Positions 8,565 to 16,976 of a stretch of DNA of 64,000 nucleotides are shown here, in pieces. This DNA is from Candidatus Saccharimonadota bacterium (lineage in GTDB: Bacteria; Patescibacteriota; Saccharimonadia; Saccharimonadales; Saccharimonadaceae). The stretch is taken from NCBI GenBank assembly GCA_017406905.1, contig JAFQXN010000006.1:62001-126000 (forward strand). Direction: 5' to 3'. A program made the position numbers and the translations under genes. Below the pieces are notes generated by a model. It saw nothing but the letters and a program-made list of their open reading frames with translations, had not been told where the DNA came from and did no database searches. Each line of letters begins with the position of its first letter. Position 1 is the first letter of the stretch.

Positions 8565-9353
8565 TTGTCCATTTATTATGACGAAGGCCATGTGCGCATC
8601 TGGCACGGCTACAAAATTTATGAAATGGGTGAGTTCACCTTGCGCAGCGGCGTTGGTCTGATTGGCTTGACCGATATGGCTAACCCTCACGAAACTATCG
8701 CTGAGCGGTTTTATCGCCGAGGCGAATCCATTCTCGAACATACCTCTAAGCTTGCTTATCTTTGTTCGACCTTCAGCAGCAATTTTCCAGGCGGGTTCAA
8801 TGCACTCAATCCTTTCACCGACCGGTTTTATAAGTCGGATTCCGGCATCATTGAAGATTGGCTTATCTTCGCCGTAGCACTGACTCATGATATTCCCGAA
8901 GTTTTTACCGGAGACATCCCAGATGATGGTAGCAGAGCGCACGCAGACAAAGACGAAATTGAACGTATGCTTTACGAAGAGAAAATCGCCCCCGCCTATT
9001 CGCATGAAGATTATATGCTCATTAGGGAGTTTTTCAACTCTTTTCAAAATCATGATACCCCTGCTGGGCGAGCTCTTTACTGCTTGGATAAGCTGGAGGC
9101 CGTCTTGCAGTTGCTTTGGCTTGAGCGGTATGAGGCTTACGGCTTAATCACCGCTAAACTTTCCCCTACCGGCCAAGACATTCACTATATGAAATTGACC
9201 GGTACCCCTTGCGCCACCGACTGTTGGGCCGCACATTTAAAAGATCGCATCAAAGACTTCCCTACGGCCATTACGCGACATATTTACGGCGTGCTCTACG
9301 TTGCCGTTATGGATATTCGTGGCGAATGGTTTCCCTGGTGGAACAAAATCTAA
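8565..9353 (+). CDS. HD-domain phosphohydrolase, YfbR/HDDC2-like
   Basis: About 262 residues. HD-domain proteins of this kind are metal-dependent phosphohydrolases, often 5'-deoxynucleotidases; the substrate here is unknown. The metal ligands can be traced: His in ESILEHTSK, the HD pair in ALTHDIPEVFTGD and the distal Asp in CLDKLEA. The start is probably TTG at 8565, ten bases after AAGGAG; the GTG at 8556 is only one base from that site. The C-terminal third (GQDIHYMKLTG onward) is outside the core domain. Stand-alone gene with strong promoter and terminator. Confidence 0.75.
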   Translation: MSIYYDEGHVRIWHGYKIYEMGEFTLRSGVGLIGLTDMANPHETIAERFYRRGESILEHTSKLAYLCSTFSSNFPGGFNALNPFTDRFYKSDSGIIEDWLIFAVALTHDIPEVFTGDIPDDGSRAHADKDEIERMLYEEKIAPAYSHEDYMLIREFFNSFQNHDTPAGRALYCLDKLEAVLQLLWLERYEAYGLITAKLSPTGQDIHYMKLTGTPCATDCWAAHLKDRIKDFPTAITRHIYGVLYVAVMDIRGEWFPWWNKI

Positions 9354-9370
9354 ATCACTACTCCCCCGCC

Positions 9371-9397
9371 CCCCGCACTCGCTGCGGGGGATTTTTC
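9371..9397 (+). terminator. Intrinsic terminator of the HD-domain gene
   Basis: CCCCGCA-ctcgc-TGCGGGG followed by ATTTTT. Confidence 0.85.
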
Positions 9398-9404
9398 TGC
9401 CGTA

Positions 9405-9431
9405 GAAAAGCCGGGCGGTTAAGCCCGGCTT
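9405..9431 (-). terminator. Intrinsic terminator of the two-span membrane protein gene
   Basis: Minus strand AGCCGGGC-ttaacc-GCCCGGCT then TTTCT; overlaps the last codons of the gene. Confidence 0.75.
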
Positions 9432-9949
9432 GGGTCTTGATTTTGGCGGCTTTGATGGACATATGTGTATAGAACGGTACCGGCGGGCACGCGGAATATA
9501 TATCTATATTCTTCTATTTCGTCTTTAAATCCTTTCAAAAACCACCATTTTTTGTAAGAGGTTCTTACGGTGTGACTCATGGTCACCGTTCGCTTATCTT
9601 GTCGATAATAAATATCAATATTCGATACGTCTACTTTCGCTATTTGTATCTCGTCATTCTCTCCATGATAGGCAAAATACGCCATGTGCCCGTCTATTAT
9701 CGCATAACACGGCATCCCGTCTGACACGTCTTGGTCAATCAGGGTGCAAGTCTCCGTTGCCGGGCTAGACACATCCGTATATTCCTTTCCAAATGATATA
9801 AACATAAAGATTGCCACGGATGACAATAGCACAATTGCCACAAGCACTAAAAACACCCCCTTGTATTCCTTGCAACTGGGCGCATACCCAAAAAACACCA
9901 CAGCTAGAAGCGAAATCGAAAGTACGCTTGCCATTATCATTATGTGCAC
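9419..9949 (-). CDS. Small membrane protein of unknown function
   Basis: 176 residues from the preferred start. Two hydrophobic helices near the N-terminus (SVLSISLLAVVFFGYA and VFLVLVAIVLLSSVAIFMF), then an outside or inside beta-rich domain of about 110 residues that is not recognised. An ATG at 9988 opens the same frame but lies at the predicted transcript start; GTG at 9949 is seven bases after a good GGAGG, so it is preferred. Own promoter and terminator; part of the stand-alone group around tuf and fusA. Confidence 0.65.
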   Translation of the reverse strand: MHIMIMASVLSISLLAVVFFGYAPSCKEYKGVFLVLVAIVLLSSVAIFMFISFGKEYTDVSSPATETCTLIDQDVSDGMPCYAIIDGHMAYFAYHGENDEIQIAKVDVSNIDIYYRQDKRTVTMSHTVRTSYKKWWFLKGFKDEIEEYRYIFRVPAGTVLYTYVHQSRQNQDPSRA

Positions 9950-9992
9950 GTAAACACCTCCAGAAATATCAAAGTGCAACCCCGCCACTTTA

Positions 9993-10021
9993 ATTATAGC
10001 ATTTTATGCATATTTTTGCAA
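9993..10021 (-). promoter_or_regulatory. Promoter of the two-span membrane protein gene
   Basis: TTGCAA, 17 nt, TATAAT, minus strand. Its position rules against the upstream ATG at 9988 as start. Confidence 0.7.
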
Positions 10022-10024
10022 ATC

Positions 10025-10056
10025 AAAAATCCCCCTCCCGTACCGAGGGGAATTTT
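10025..10056 (-). terminator. Intrinsic terminator of fusA
   Basis: Minus strand TTCCCCTC-ggtacg-GGAGGGGGA then TTTTTGA. Confidence 0.8.
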
Positions 10057-10075
10057 ACAAGTCAAAGCAATATTA

Positions 10076-12178
10076 TTACTTCGCTGCGCTGCGCTTCTCG
10101 ATAATCTCTTGCGCTACATTCGGTGGTACTTCCTCGTACGCATAAAGCTCCATCGAAGAAGCTGCCCGCCCCTGCGTCATTCCGCGGAGGTCGCCAGTAT
10201 AACCAAACAAATTCGCCAATGGGCAGAATGCCTTAATTAGTTTTGCTCCACCGTTCAAATCTTCCATTTCGTCAATTCGCCCACGGCGTGAGTTGATATC
10301 GCCAATTACGTCACCCATGAAATCTTCTGGAGTAGTGATCTCCAGTTTCATCACTGGCTCGAGTAATACCGGATTCGCTTTTTTGATACCTTCACGAGTA
10401 GCCAACGAACCAGCCAAGGTAAAGGCGAGTTCTGAGGAGTCCACATCGTGGTACGAGCCATCATATAGGGTAGCCTTAATATCTACCACCGGATAACCAG
10501 CAATCACACCGCCAGCCAGTGTATCTTCCACACCCTTTTGTACTGGCTTGCGATACTCTTGCGGCACCACGCCACCTTTAATCATATCAATAAATTCAAA
10601 TCCCTTACCCGGTTCGTTTGGCTCAAACTTAATCCATACATCACCATACTGGCCACGACCACCAGACTGCTTGATGTGTTTACCCTGGGCTTCCGCCGTA
10701 CCACGGATTGTTTCGCGATAAGCCACTTGTGGTGCGCCAGTATTGGCCTCCACACCGTGCTCACGCTTGAGGCGGTCGATAATAATCTCAAGATGCAACT
10801 CGCCCATACCAGAGATAATTGTCTGCCCGGTCTCTTCGTCTGTATGTACACGGAAAGTCGGATCTTCTTCAGCCATCTTAGAAAGACCGATGCCCATTTT
10901 CTCTTGATCCGCCTTTGTCTTAGGCTCTACAGCAATAGACACTGGTGGATCCGGGAAGTCAATGCTTTCAAGCAAAATCGGATGTGCCGGGTCGCAAAGA
11001 GTTGTGCCAGTAGTTACATTTTTTAACCCCACTACCGCAGCAATATCACCTGCGCCAATTTCCGAAATATCCTTCCGGTCGTTTGCGTGCATCCGCACTA
11101 AGCGCCCAATTCTCTCTTTATCGCCAGTAGATGCATTAAGCACTGTATCGCCAGACTTCAATTTCCCGGCATACACGCGGATAAAGATCAACTTACCCAC
11201 AAACGGATCTGTCGCAATCTTAAATGCTAGTGCCGTTAGCGGCTCAGAGTTATCGGCTTTGCGTACAATCTGGTCGCCAGTTTTCGGGTTAGTGCCTACC
11301 GTCTGACCTTGATCACGATCGAGTGGTGAAGGTAGATAGTCAGTCATCAAATCCAAAACTTTCTCCACAATCACCCCACGACCATCACCGCCAGTCACCA
11401 AGAAGAAATCGCCGTCCAACACTCTCTTGCGCAACGCTGCCTTCAATTCATCTACCGTAATCGCCTCTTCGCCCTCATTGAAGAATTTCTCCATCAAAGC
11501 CTCGTCAGCCTGCACAGCCTCCTCAATCAGCATGGAGCGAGCATTTTTTGCTTTCTCCACCATATCCGCCGGAATCTCGCCCACCGTCAATTCATGATCT
11601 GCATAATCTTTGTAGGTGTAGGCTTTCATATCAATCAAATCCACCACGCCACAAATATCTTTTTCAAATCCGATAGGAAGATGAATTGCCACCGCATTTT
11701 TAGACAAACGCTTATGAATTGATTCCAAAGATTTATAGAAATCCCCACCGATCTGATTAATTTTGTTCACAAAACAAATCCGTGGCACACCATATTTAGT
11801 TGCCTGACGCCACACTGTTTCGGATTGTGCTTCCACTCCCATCTTACCATCAAATACCACTACGGCACCATCTAGCACACGCAAGCTACGCTCTACTTCT
11901 GCCGTAAAATCAATGTGTCCTGGGGTATCGATAATGTTAATCTGGTGATTTTTCCAATACACGGTCACAGCAGCAGAAGTAATCGTAATTCCTCGCTCCT
12001 TCTCTTGCTCCATCCAGTCAGTATCGGCACCACCAGTACCGCCCTTCACTAGGTCAATCTTGTGCTTCAACCCCGTACGATACAAAATCGCCTCCGAAGT
12101 CGTAGTCTTACCCGCGTCAATATGAGCAATAATCCCAATATTTCGCAGTTTACTTAAATCTTTGATTTCAGTAGCCAT
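10076..12178 (-). CDS. fusA: Elongation factor G
   Basis: About 700 residues. GTPase driving ribosomal translocation and, with RRF, recycling. G1 is AHIDAGKTT, G3 DTPGHIDF, G4 NKIN; domain IV contains SGGRGQYGDVWIKFEP and domain V ends near GRAASSMELYAYEEVP. Two consecutive ATG codons follow AAGGAG; the second (12178) has the better spacing, and an upstream in-frame extension of 18 codons is not supported. G4 is NKIN instead of the usual NKMD, a change worth noting although position and context fit. Confidence 0.97.
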   Translation of the reverse strand: MATEIKDLSKLRNIGIIAHIDAGKTTTSEAILYRTGLKHKIDLVKGGTGGADTDWMEQEKERGITITSAAVTVYWKNHQINIIDTPGHIDFTAEVERSLRVLDGAVVVFDGKMGVEAQSETVWRQATKYGVPRICFVNKINQIGGDFYKSLESIHKRLSKNAVAIHLPIGFEKDICGVVDLIDMKAYTYKDYADHELTVGEIPADMVEKAKNARSMLIEEAVQADEALMEKFFNEGEEAITVDELKAALRKRVLDGDFFLVTGGDGRGVIVEKVLDLMTDYLPSPLDRDQGQTVGTNPKTGDQIVRKADNSEPLTALAFKIATDPFVGKLIFIRVYAGKLKSGDTVLNASTGDKERIGRLVRMHANDRKDISEIGAGDIAAVVGLKNVTTGTTLCDPAHPILLESIDFPDPPVSIAVEPKTKADQEKMGIGLSKMAEEDPTFRVHTDEETGQTIISGMGELHLEIIIDRLKREHGVEANTGAPQVAYRETIRGTAEAQGKHIKQSGGRGQYGDVWIKFEPNEPGKGFEFIDMIKGGVVPQEYRKPVQKGVEDTLAGGVIAGYPVVDIKATLYDGSYHDVDSSELAFTLAGSLATREGIKKANPVLLEPVMKLEITTPEDFMGDVIGDINSRRGRIDEMEDLNGGAKLIKAFCPLANLFGYTGDLRGMTQGRAASSMELYAYEEVPPNVAQEIIEKRSAAK

Positions 12179-12300
12179 CATGCTCCTTTTGCTTATTATT
12201 TTATTGATTTCTGTCGTGAGCTCCACACTCAAAAAACAAGAAACACTACTTCAAAATAATTCTATCATAAAATCTTTAAAAACAAAAGATGTAAAATTGG

Positions 12301-12328
12301 AAAAGCCCCGAGCACATGGCCCGGGGCT
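12301..12328 (-). terminator. Intrinsic terminator of the 218-residue protein gene
   Basis: Minus strand AGCCCCGGG-ccatgtg-CTCGGGGCT followed by TTTCC. Confidence 0.8.
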
Positions 12329-12338
12329 GGATTGTCAG

Positions 12339-12995
12339 TTAGGTGTTGACAATCATGATACCAGTCTTCACGACGGAGTATTTCTCCGTCTGCTGGTTGT
12401 TGTAGGCGATGATTTCGCCCAACAGTTTAATGATGGTTTGGTAAACGAACCGCTGCTTGCGTCTCGGTACACCCGACCATTCAGCCAGGACGTGTGCCGG
12501 GGTTTCGCAGCCCTTCTGCCAAATCAAGAAATCCTTGACCGGCATCCCCACGGGACGGGGGCTCAGCAGCACGCTCCTGTCGCTATTGACAGGCTGCGCC
12601 GCCAGGGTGAGCTCAGGGTCAATTTCCTCGTCACCGCCGGCGAAGATGATATCCTGGTCGCCGATTTCCTTCAGGGCTCGGACAATGGCGTCCGCCATTT
12701 CCTTCACCATCCAGTTCTGCGCCAGAAGGTTGTCTTTCACGCTCACGGGCAGACGCTCTAGGGTATCGGCGTATACGTCGTTGAACAGGCTTTTCGCCAG
12801 GTGGCCTACTCTAGCCGAGCTATCGCGGTAATAATAGGCGAAGCTGCTTGCCCAGGCGTAGTCACCTGCGGCGATGTGGGTGCCAGCAAAGGCGAACACA
12901 GCGAAGCTCTCCTTGCGCTTGGCTTCCAGAGACCAAGTCTGTTTCGTTCGCCAGTTACCAACCCTGACGGCCGGCTTTTTGCGATTTTTACCCAT
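12339..12995 (-). CDS. Protein of unknown function, G+C-rich stand-alone gene
   Basis: 218 residues from ATG 12995, which sits behind GAGGAGGTG; an earlier in-frame ATG is upstream of the predicted transcript start. Not recognised. The N-terminus is basic (MGKNRKKPAVRVGNWRTK), followed by an aromatic, alanine-rich segment (ASSFAYYYRDSSARVGHLAK) and a mostly helical acidic middle part. No membrane span. Codon use is clearly richer in G and C than fusA or gatB beside it, suggesting transfer from another genome. Own consensus promoter and terminator. Confidence 0.65.
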   Translation of the reverse strand: MGKNRKKPAVRVGNWRTKQTWSLEAKRKESFAVFAFAGTHIAAGDYAWASSFAYYYRDSSARVGHLAKSLFNDVYADTLERLPVSVKDNLLAQNWMVKEMADAIVRALKEIGDQDIIFAGGDEEIDPELTLAAQPVNSDRSVLLSPRPVGMPVKDFLIWQKGCETPAHVLAEWSGVPRRKQRFVYQTIIKLLGEIIAYNNQQTEKYSVVKTGIMIVNT

Positions 12996-13050
12996 TTCAG
13001 GGCACCTCCTCAAATATTTTTTAGGGTACGCAAAATTCACCCTAACCTTA

Positions 13051-13079
13051 ATTATAGCACACTTTACTGAAAATGTCAA
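13051..13079 (-). promoter_or_regulatory. Promoter of the 218-residue protein gene
   Basis: TTGACA, 17 nt, TATAAT: full consensus, minus strand. Confidence 0.9.
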
Positions 13080-13113
13080 TATCCGGCACCATTTTGCAGG
13101 TTAATTAACCATA

Positions 13114-13145
13114 GAAAATCCCCCGGCGCATATTGCGCCAGGGGG
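13114..13145 (-). terminator. Terminator of the 260-nt RNA
   Basis: Minus strand CCCCCTGGCGCA-ata-TGCGCCGGGGG followed by ATTTTC. Confidence 0.8.
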
Positions 13146-13377
13146 CGGGAGACTGGTAGCAACAGGGGAGTTGCTACGTAAGGTACAAGTTGTTTTAGAG
13201 GAGTTTGGGAAATGAACTAAACCATAGGCCCATCGGAAAAGAGAGATATAGAGGAAAAATGAAAAAGTTTGCACGTCTGGAGTAGAGAGACAGTTTATGT
13301 GCGCAGCAGTACGACCAGCGCAGTATATTAACCAAACTCTTAAAACAACACCGAGCGACCCAACCAGCATCGCTCGT
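13114..13377 (-). ncRNA. Candidate stand-alone structured RNA of about 260 nt
   Basis: No convincing protein gene fills this 348-base gap. On the minus strand a consensus promoter fires at about 13377 and a strong terminator ends the unit. The 5' end is a hairpin, CGAGCGA (13370-13376) with TCGCTCG (13352-13358). A long-range helix then encloses the middle: 13332-13349 pairs with 13189-13208 over about 18 positions. Inside are a TGCGC/GCGCA hairpin and a pyrimidine-rich tract; after it come GTAGCAAC-tcccct-GTTGCTAC (13156-13177) and the terminator. I do not see the conserved cores of RNase P RNA, SRP RNA or tmRNA. A 6S-type role is possible but not shown. Confidence 0.6.
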
Positions 13378-13384
13378 GAGAGCC

Positions 13385-13413
13385 ATTATATCACGACCTG
13401 TCCACCGCGTCAA
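13385..13413 (-). promoter_or_regulatory. Promoter of the 260-nt RNA
   Basis: TTGACG, 17 nt, TATAAT on the minus strand, just downstream of the gatB stop. Confidence 0.85.
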
Positions 13414-13427
13414 CCTCACACTAAACA

Positions 13428-14840
13428 TTAAGCTAATTTTTTTCGCAAGATTTCTTGCACTGCGCTTGGATTAGCTTTGCCATGCGACTCTTTCATTACT
13501 TGTCCCACCAAAAAGCCAATCACTTTCTCCTCACCATTACGGAAATCATCCTGCGCCTTCTGAGTCTCTGGTTTCGCTAATACGGCATCTACTATTTCCT
13601 CTAAGGCCCCCAAATCGTTCTCCTGAATTAACCCAAGCTCCTTTGCTATCGTCTTAGCCCCCCGCCCTTTCATCTGCGGATCAAACAGCCTCAAGAACAC
13701 TTCCTTGGCAGCCGTTGATGACAGCTCTTTCTTAGCGTTCATCTCAGCAAGTTCTTCCAGATCTTTCGCGGCCGGCAAATCATTTAAATACTCTGCCGAT
13801 TTTTCTTCTGCCAGCAAAACAGATGTGAACAAATTAGAGATACTCTTGACATACTCCTTGTTAATTTCATTCAATTTATGCATCAACTCCGGATAATCTA
13901 GTAGCACCTCTAGCGTATCAGGCTTGATAATCTCGTGGAATAAAGCTCTATAATTATTAGGCATCAGTGGCAACTTCGCGCTTTCCGCCTCAATAAATTC
14001 ACTTGATAACCTAATCGGCGGCAAATCCGGCTCCGGCATATAACGATAATCCGCCGCCACTTCTTTAGACCTCTGTGGGGAAGTCTTACCGGTAGCATCA
14101 CTCCAGCCCAAGGTTTGTTGAATTACTTTTTCGCCCGCCTCTAAGACTTTAGTCTGCCTTGCAATCTCATATTCCGCCGCTCGCTCCACCGACCGGAAAG
14201 AATTAAGGTTTTTGATTTCTGTTCGTGTCCCCAAAGTTTTTGAGCCTTCTGGCGCCAACGACGTATTCACGTCGAACCGCATATTACCATTATATAAATC
14301 ACCATTCGTAACGCCAGCATAACACATCAACCGCCACAATTCTTTACAATAATCATGTGCTTCTTTCGCCGAATGTATATCTGGCATAGATACTATCTCA
14401 ATCAACGGCGTATCTACCCGATTTAAATCTACCAATGAATAATTATCAAAATGTGTCAATTTACCAGCATCACCCTCTAAATGTGCATGTTCGATTCTGA
14501 TTTTGTTGCCAGAAGGTAGCTCTACATATCCAGCACCGATAATCGGTTGATAAAATTGTGTAATCTGATAACCTTTTGGCGAATCTGGATAAAAATAATG
14601 CTTTCTATCGAAACGAGAGTATGCATTAATCTCGCAGTTCATCGCTCGCCCTGCCAAAATCGCAAATTTTACAGCCGTGCCGTTTAATCGTGGCAGCATC
14701 CCAGGTAATGCATAATCTACCGGTGATACGCACGAATTTGGTTCTTTTCCGCGCGCATCATTATCTACCTCGGAAAACAACTTAGTTTTCGTGCAAAGCT
14801 GCACGTGACATTCTATACCTATAGTTGGAATGTATCTCAT
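13428..14840 (-). CDS. gatB: Aspartyl/glutamyl-tRNA amidotransferase subunit B
   Basis: 470 residues. With GatA and GatC it converts Glu-tRNA(Gln) and/or Asp-tRNA(Asn) to the amidated forms. GIECHVQL at the N-terminus, YFYPDSPKGYQI, RTEIKNLNSFRSVERA and ADYRYMPEPDLPP are hallmark blocks, and the C-terminal YqeY-like tail ends in NPSAVQEILRKKL. ATG 14840 overlaps the stop of the upstream gene (TGATG); the preceding TTG is less likely. Last gene of gatC-gatA-x-gatB. Confidence 0.96.
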   Translation of the reverse strand: MRYIPTIGIECHVQLCTKTKLFSEVDNDARGKEPNSCVSPVDYALPGMLPRLNGTAVKFAILAGRAMNCEINAYSRFDRKHYFYPDSPKGYQITQFYQPIIGAGYVELPSGNKIRIEHAHLEGDAGKLTHFDNYSLVDLNRVDTPLIEIVSMPDIHSAKEAHDYCKELWRLMCYAGVTNGDLYNGNMRFDVNTSLAPEGSKTLGTRTEIKNLNSFRSVERAAEYEIARQTKVLEAGEKVIQQTLGWSDATGKTSPQRSKEVAADYRYMPEPDLPPIRLSSEFIEAESAKLPLMPNNYRALFHEIIKPDTLEVLLDYPELMHKLNEINKEYVKSISNLFTSVLLAEEKSAEYLNDLPAAKDLEELAEMNAKKELSSTAAKEVFLRLFDPQMKGRGAKTIAKELGLIQENDLGALEEIVDAVLAKPETQKAQDDFRNGEEKVIGFLVGQVMKESHGKANPSAVQEILRKKLA

Positions 14841-15259
14841 CAAATGGCTCCCAAATCTTTTAAAGCTTGTTTGTAAATGGCTAAAGCATTTGCGGCTTGC
14901 TTGTAGCTTATCTCTAAATCGGCCTCATGCGCAATCGCATTACGCAATTTATGTGCTCGCCACACTGCGTTCAAATTCGTAAAACGCCCGCCGATTCTTT
15001 TTAACCTATCCCCCATTGTTTTTCCAGGCACTCCCATTTCCATCATTGCCTTGTCTAGCAATTTATCCCCCTCTATGATCGTCGCGACGTAACTTGTGGG
15101 GCTATCTTGTCTTAATTTATTCTCAATAGCCAAAAACCGTGCTTGGTAAGCCTCAACGTTAAAATGGTAACCACGTTTCCCCGTCAATAAAATCGCCACA
15201 AACACTAATACTGCTACGATCAACACGGCGATTATAAAAGTCACTACGCCCCCATCCAT
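14840..15259 (-). CDS. Membrane-anchored HEPN-like small protein within the gat operon
   Basis: 139 residues. One N-terminal transmembrane helix (residues about 5-27), then a helical domain. KLRNAIAHEADLEISYKQA near residue 110 matches the R-N-x3-H pattern of HEPN-fold proteins, several of which are RNases, but the catalytic assignment is only inference. It overlaps gatA by one base and gatB by one base, so expression is tightly coupled to the amidotransferase. The family is unnamed as far as I can tell; a scaffold or quality-control role near tRNA amidation is one idea. Confidence 0.7.
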   Translation of the reverse strand: MDGGVVTFIIAVLIVAVLVFVAILLTGKRGYHFNVEAYQARFLAIENKLRQDSPTSYVATIIEGDKLLDKAMMEMGVPGKTMGDRLKRIGGRFTNLNAVWRAHKLRNAIAHEADLEISYKQAANALAIYKQALKDLGAI

Positions 15260-16635
15260 TATGCCAGCTCCTTCGCGAATTCAATTAATTGCCTGTCGCT
15301 ACGCCGTGGTCCAACAATTTGTAGGCCTACCGGTAGCCCCTCACCACTCATGCCGGCCGGGATTGCCAGTCCTGGCACACCAGCCAAATTCAGCGATACG
15401 CTCATCAAATCTTCCAGATACATCGCCACCGGATCATTAACTTTCTCGCCTAATTTGAACGCCAAATTTGGCGATACAGGAGTCAAAATATAATCACACT
15501 TTTTAAAAGCTTCTTCATATTCCTTTACGATTAAAGTACGCGCTTTTGCCGCTTTCAAGAAATACGCGTCATAAAATCCAGAAGACAACACGAAATTACC
15601 AATCATAATTCGGCGCTTATTTTCTGACATAAACCCCTCATTTCGGGTATTTTCGTAAAGATTTTCAAGATTACTAGAATCGTCCGAACGAAAACCATAT
15701 CTCACCCCATCGTGACGTGACAAATTACTCGCCACCTCTGCCGGCTGTATTATATAATACGCCGCCAAAGCATACTTCAACGTGGGCATATCAAGCTCTA
15801 CGATCTCGAAGCCTTTTTCTTTCAATATTTTACATTTAGCCTTTAGTGCCTCGCGGATATTTGCATCAACCGCCTCATTATCAAAATCTTTAATAACGCC
15901 TATGCGGGTAGCGGAATTCTTCTTTGTGGCATCAGCATTATAGAAATCCGGCAATGTTGTCATATCTTTCGGATCTTGCCCGCTTGCCACCTCCATTAGC
16001 AAATTCATATCCTCCGGCGTCTTCGTGAAGAATCCTATGCAATCAAGCGAAGATGCCATAGCCACCACACCGTAGCGCGAAACCGTGCCATAGGTTGGCT
16101 TAAAACCATAAATACCGTTAAACGACGCCGGCTGTCGAATTGAACCGCCCGTATCGGTACCGGTGGCAAATTCCACAATATCAAGTGCTACAGCCACCGC
16201 AGAACCGCCCGACGAACCGCCGGCCACCCGCCCCTTGTCAAACGCATTAAGTGTCGGCCCATAATAAGAATTCTCGGTGGAAGAACCGTGTGCGAAAGCG
16301 TCCAGGTTTGTTCGCCCAATCATAATTGCTCCCTCGGCCTCTAGCTTTTCCACTGCAGTAGCCGTAACCGGGGATTTAAATCCTTCTAAAATGTGTGCCG
16401 AAGCTGTAGTTTCTCCATTTTCGCTCAAGAAGTTATCTTTCAGAGCATAAGGCACACCGGCCAATCTTCCCACATCTTCGCCTCGCGCAATTTTTTCATC
16501 AATCTCTCGCGCTCTTTTAATTGCTCCCTCTTCGTCCAAAAATGTAAATATATTATAATCGGCAAAATGCTTCGCTTTCTCCAAAGCATCCTTCACTAAT
16601 CTCTCGGCTGTAACTTTTTTATTTGCTATTTTCAT
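15259..16635 (-). CDS. gatA: Aspartyl/glutamyl-tRNA amidotransferase subunit A
   Basis: 458 residues. Amidase-signature glutaminase that supplies ammonia to GatB. The Ser-cisSer-Lys triad is visible: Lys in YALKDNF (about residue 70), cis-Ser in GGSSGGSAVAV and nucleophile Ser in GTDTGGSIRQPA. The C-terminus PVGLQIVGPRRSDRQLIEFAKEL is typical, slightly short. ATG overlaps the gatC stop. Confidence 0.96.
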   Translation of the reverse strand: MKIANKKVTAERLVKDALEKAKHFADYNIFTFLDEEGAIKRAREIDEKIARGEDVGRLAGVPYALKDNFLSENGETTASAHILEGFKSPVTATAVEKLEAEGAIMIGRTNLDAFAHGSSTENSYYGPTLNAFDKGRVAGGSSGGSAVAVALDIVEFATGTDTGGSIRQPASFNGIYGFKPTYGTVSRYGVVAMASSLDCIGFFTKTPEDMNLLMEVASGQDPKDMTTLPDFYNADATKKNSATRIGVIKDFDNEAVDANIREALKAKCKILKEKGFEIVELDMPTLKYALAAYYIIQPAEVASNLSRHDGVRYGFRSDDSSNLENLYENTRNEGFMSENKRRIMIGNFVLSSGFYDAYFLKAAKARTLIVKEYEEAFKKCDYILTPVSPNLAFKLGEKVNDPVAMYLEDLMSVSLNLAGVPGLAIPAGMSGEGLPVGLQIVGPRRSDRQLIEFAKELA

Positions 16636-16922
16636 TATAGTACTTTCGGAACTTTAATTTGATTATCTTTTTCTTCTTTTGTTAATGTCAGTAATGCTTC
16701 CCTGTTAGCCTCTTGCTCCACAATTTCATCGTCTCGCCACACGTTCTCCATTTCAAATACCTGATAAGTTGGCTCTACCGAATCAGTATTTAATTCGTCA
16801 AGTTGCGAAATATATTTTATAATATCTTGCAAATTCTTGCTCAAATTACCAATTTCCGCATCAGACAACGAAAAATTCGACAAATCCGCCAAATGTACTA
16901 TATCCTCGCGTTTTATATCCAT
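16635..16922 (-). CDS. gatC: Aspartyl/glutamyl-tRNA amidotransferase subunit C
   Basis: 95 residues. Small subunit that holds GatA and GatB together. IVHLADLSNFSLSDAEI and YISQLDELNTDSVEPTYQ are family blocks. First gene of the operon and predicted leaderless. Confidence 0.93.
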   Translation of the reverse strand: MDIKREDIVHLADLSNFSLSDAEIGNLSKNLQDIIKYISQLDELNTDSVEPTYQVFEMENVWRDDEIVEQEANREALLTLTKEEKDNQIKVPKVL

Positions 16923-16928
16923 GAAAAC

Positions 16929-16934
16929 ATTATA
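16929..16934 (-). promoter_or_regulatory. Leaderless-type promoter of gatC
   Basis: TGT then TATAAT, six bases before ATG 16922; no ribosome-binding site. Confidence 0.7.
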
Positions 16935-16976
16935 ACATAAAAACTCGCAATCTTACACTTTACTACAACGTATAAA

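Noticed and set aside
9950-9988. ATG at 9988 as start of the two-span membrane protein
   Set aside because: It coincides with the predicted transcript start and would place the good GGAGG inside the coding region.
13114-13377. RNase P RNA, tmRNA or SRP RNA identity for the 260-nt RNA
   Set aside because: The conserved RNase P GAGGAAAGTCC block, the tmRNA acceptor end and the SRP GGAAG/AGCAG core are all missing by eye.
13101-13428. Small open frames on the minus strand across the 260-nt RNA region
   Set aside because: They overlap the promoter, the long-range helix and the terminator, lack a ribosome site, and have odd composition. A structured RNA explains the region better.
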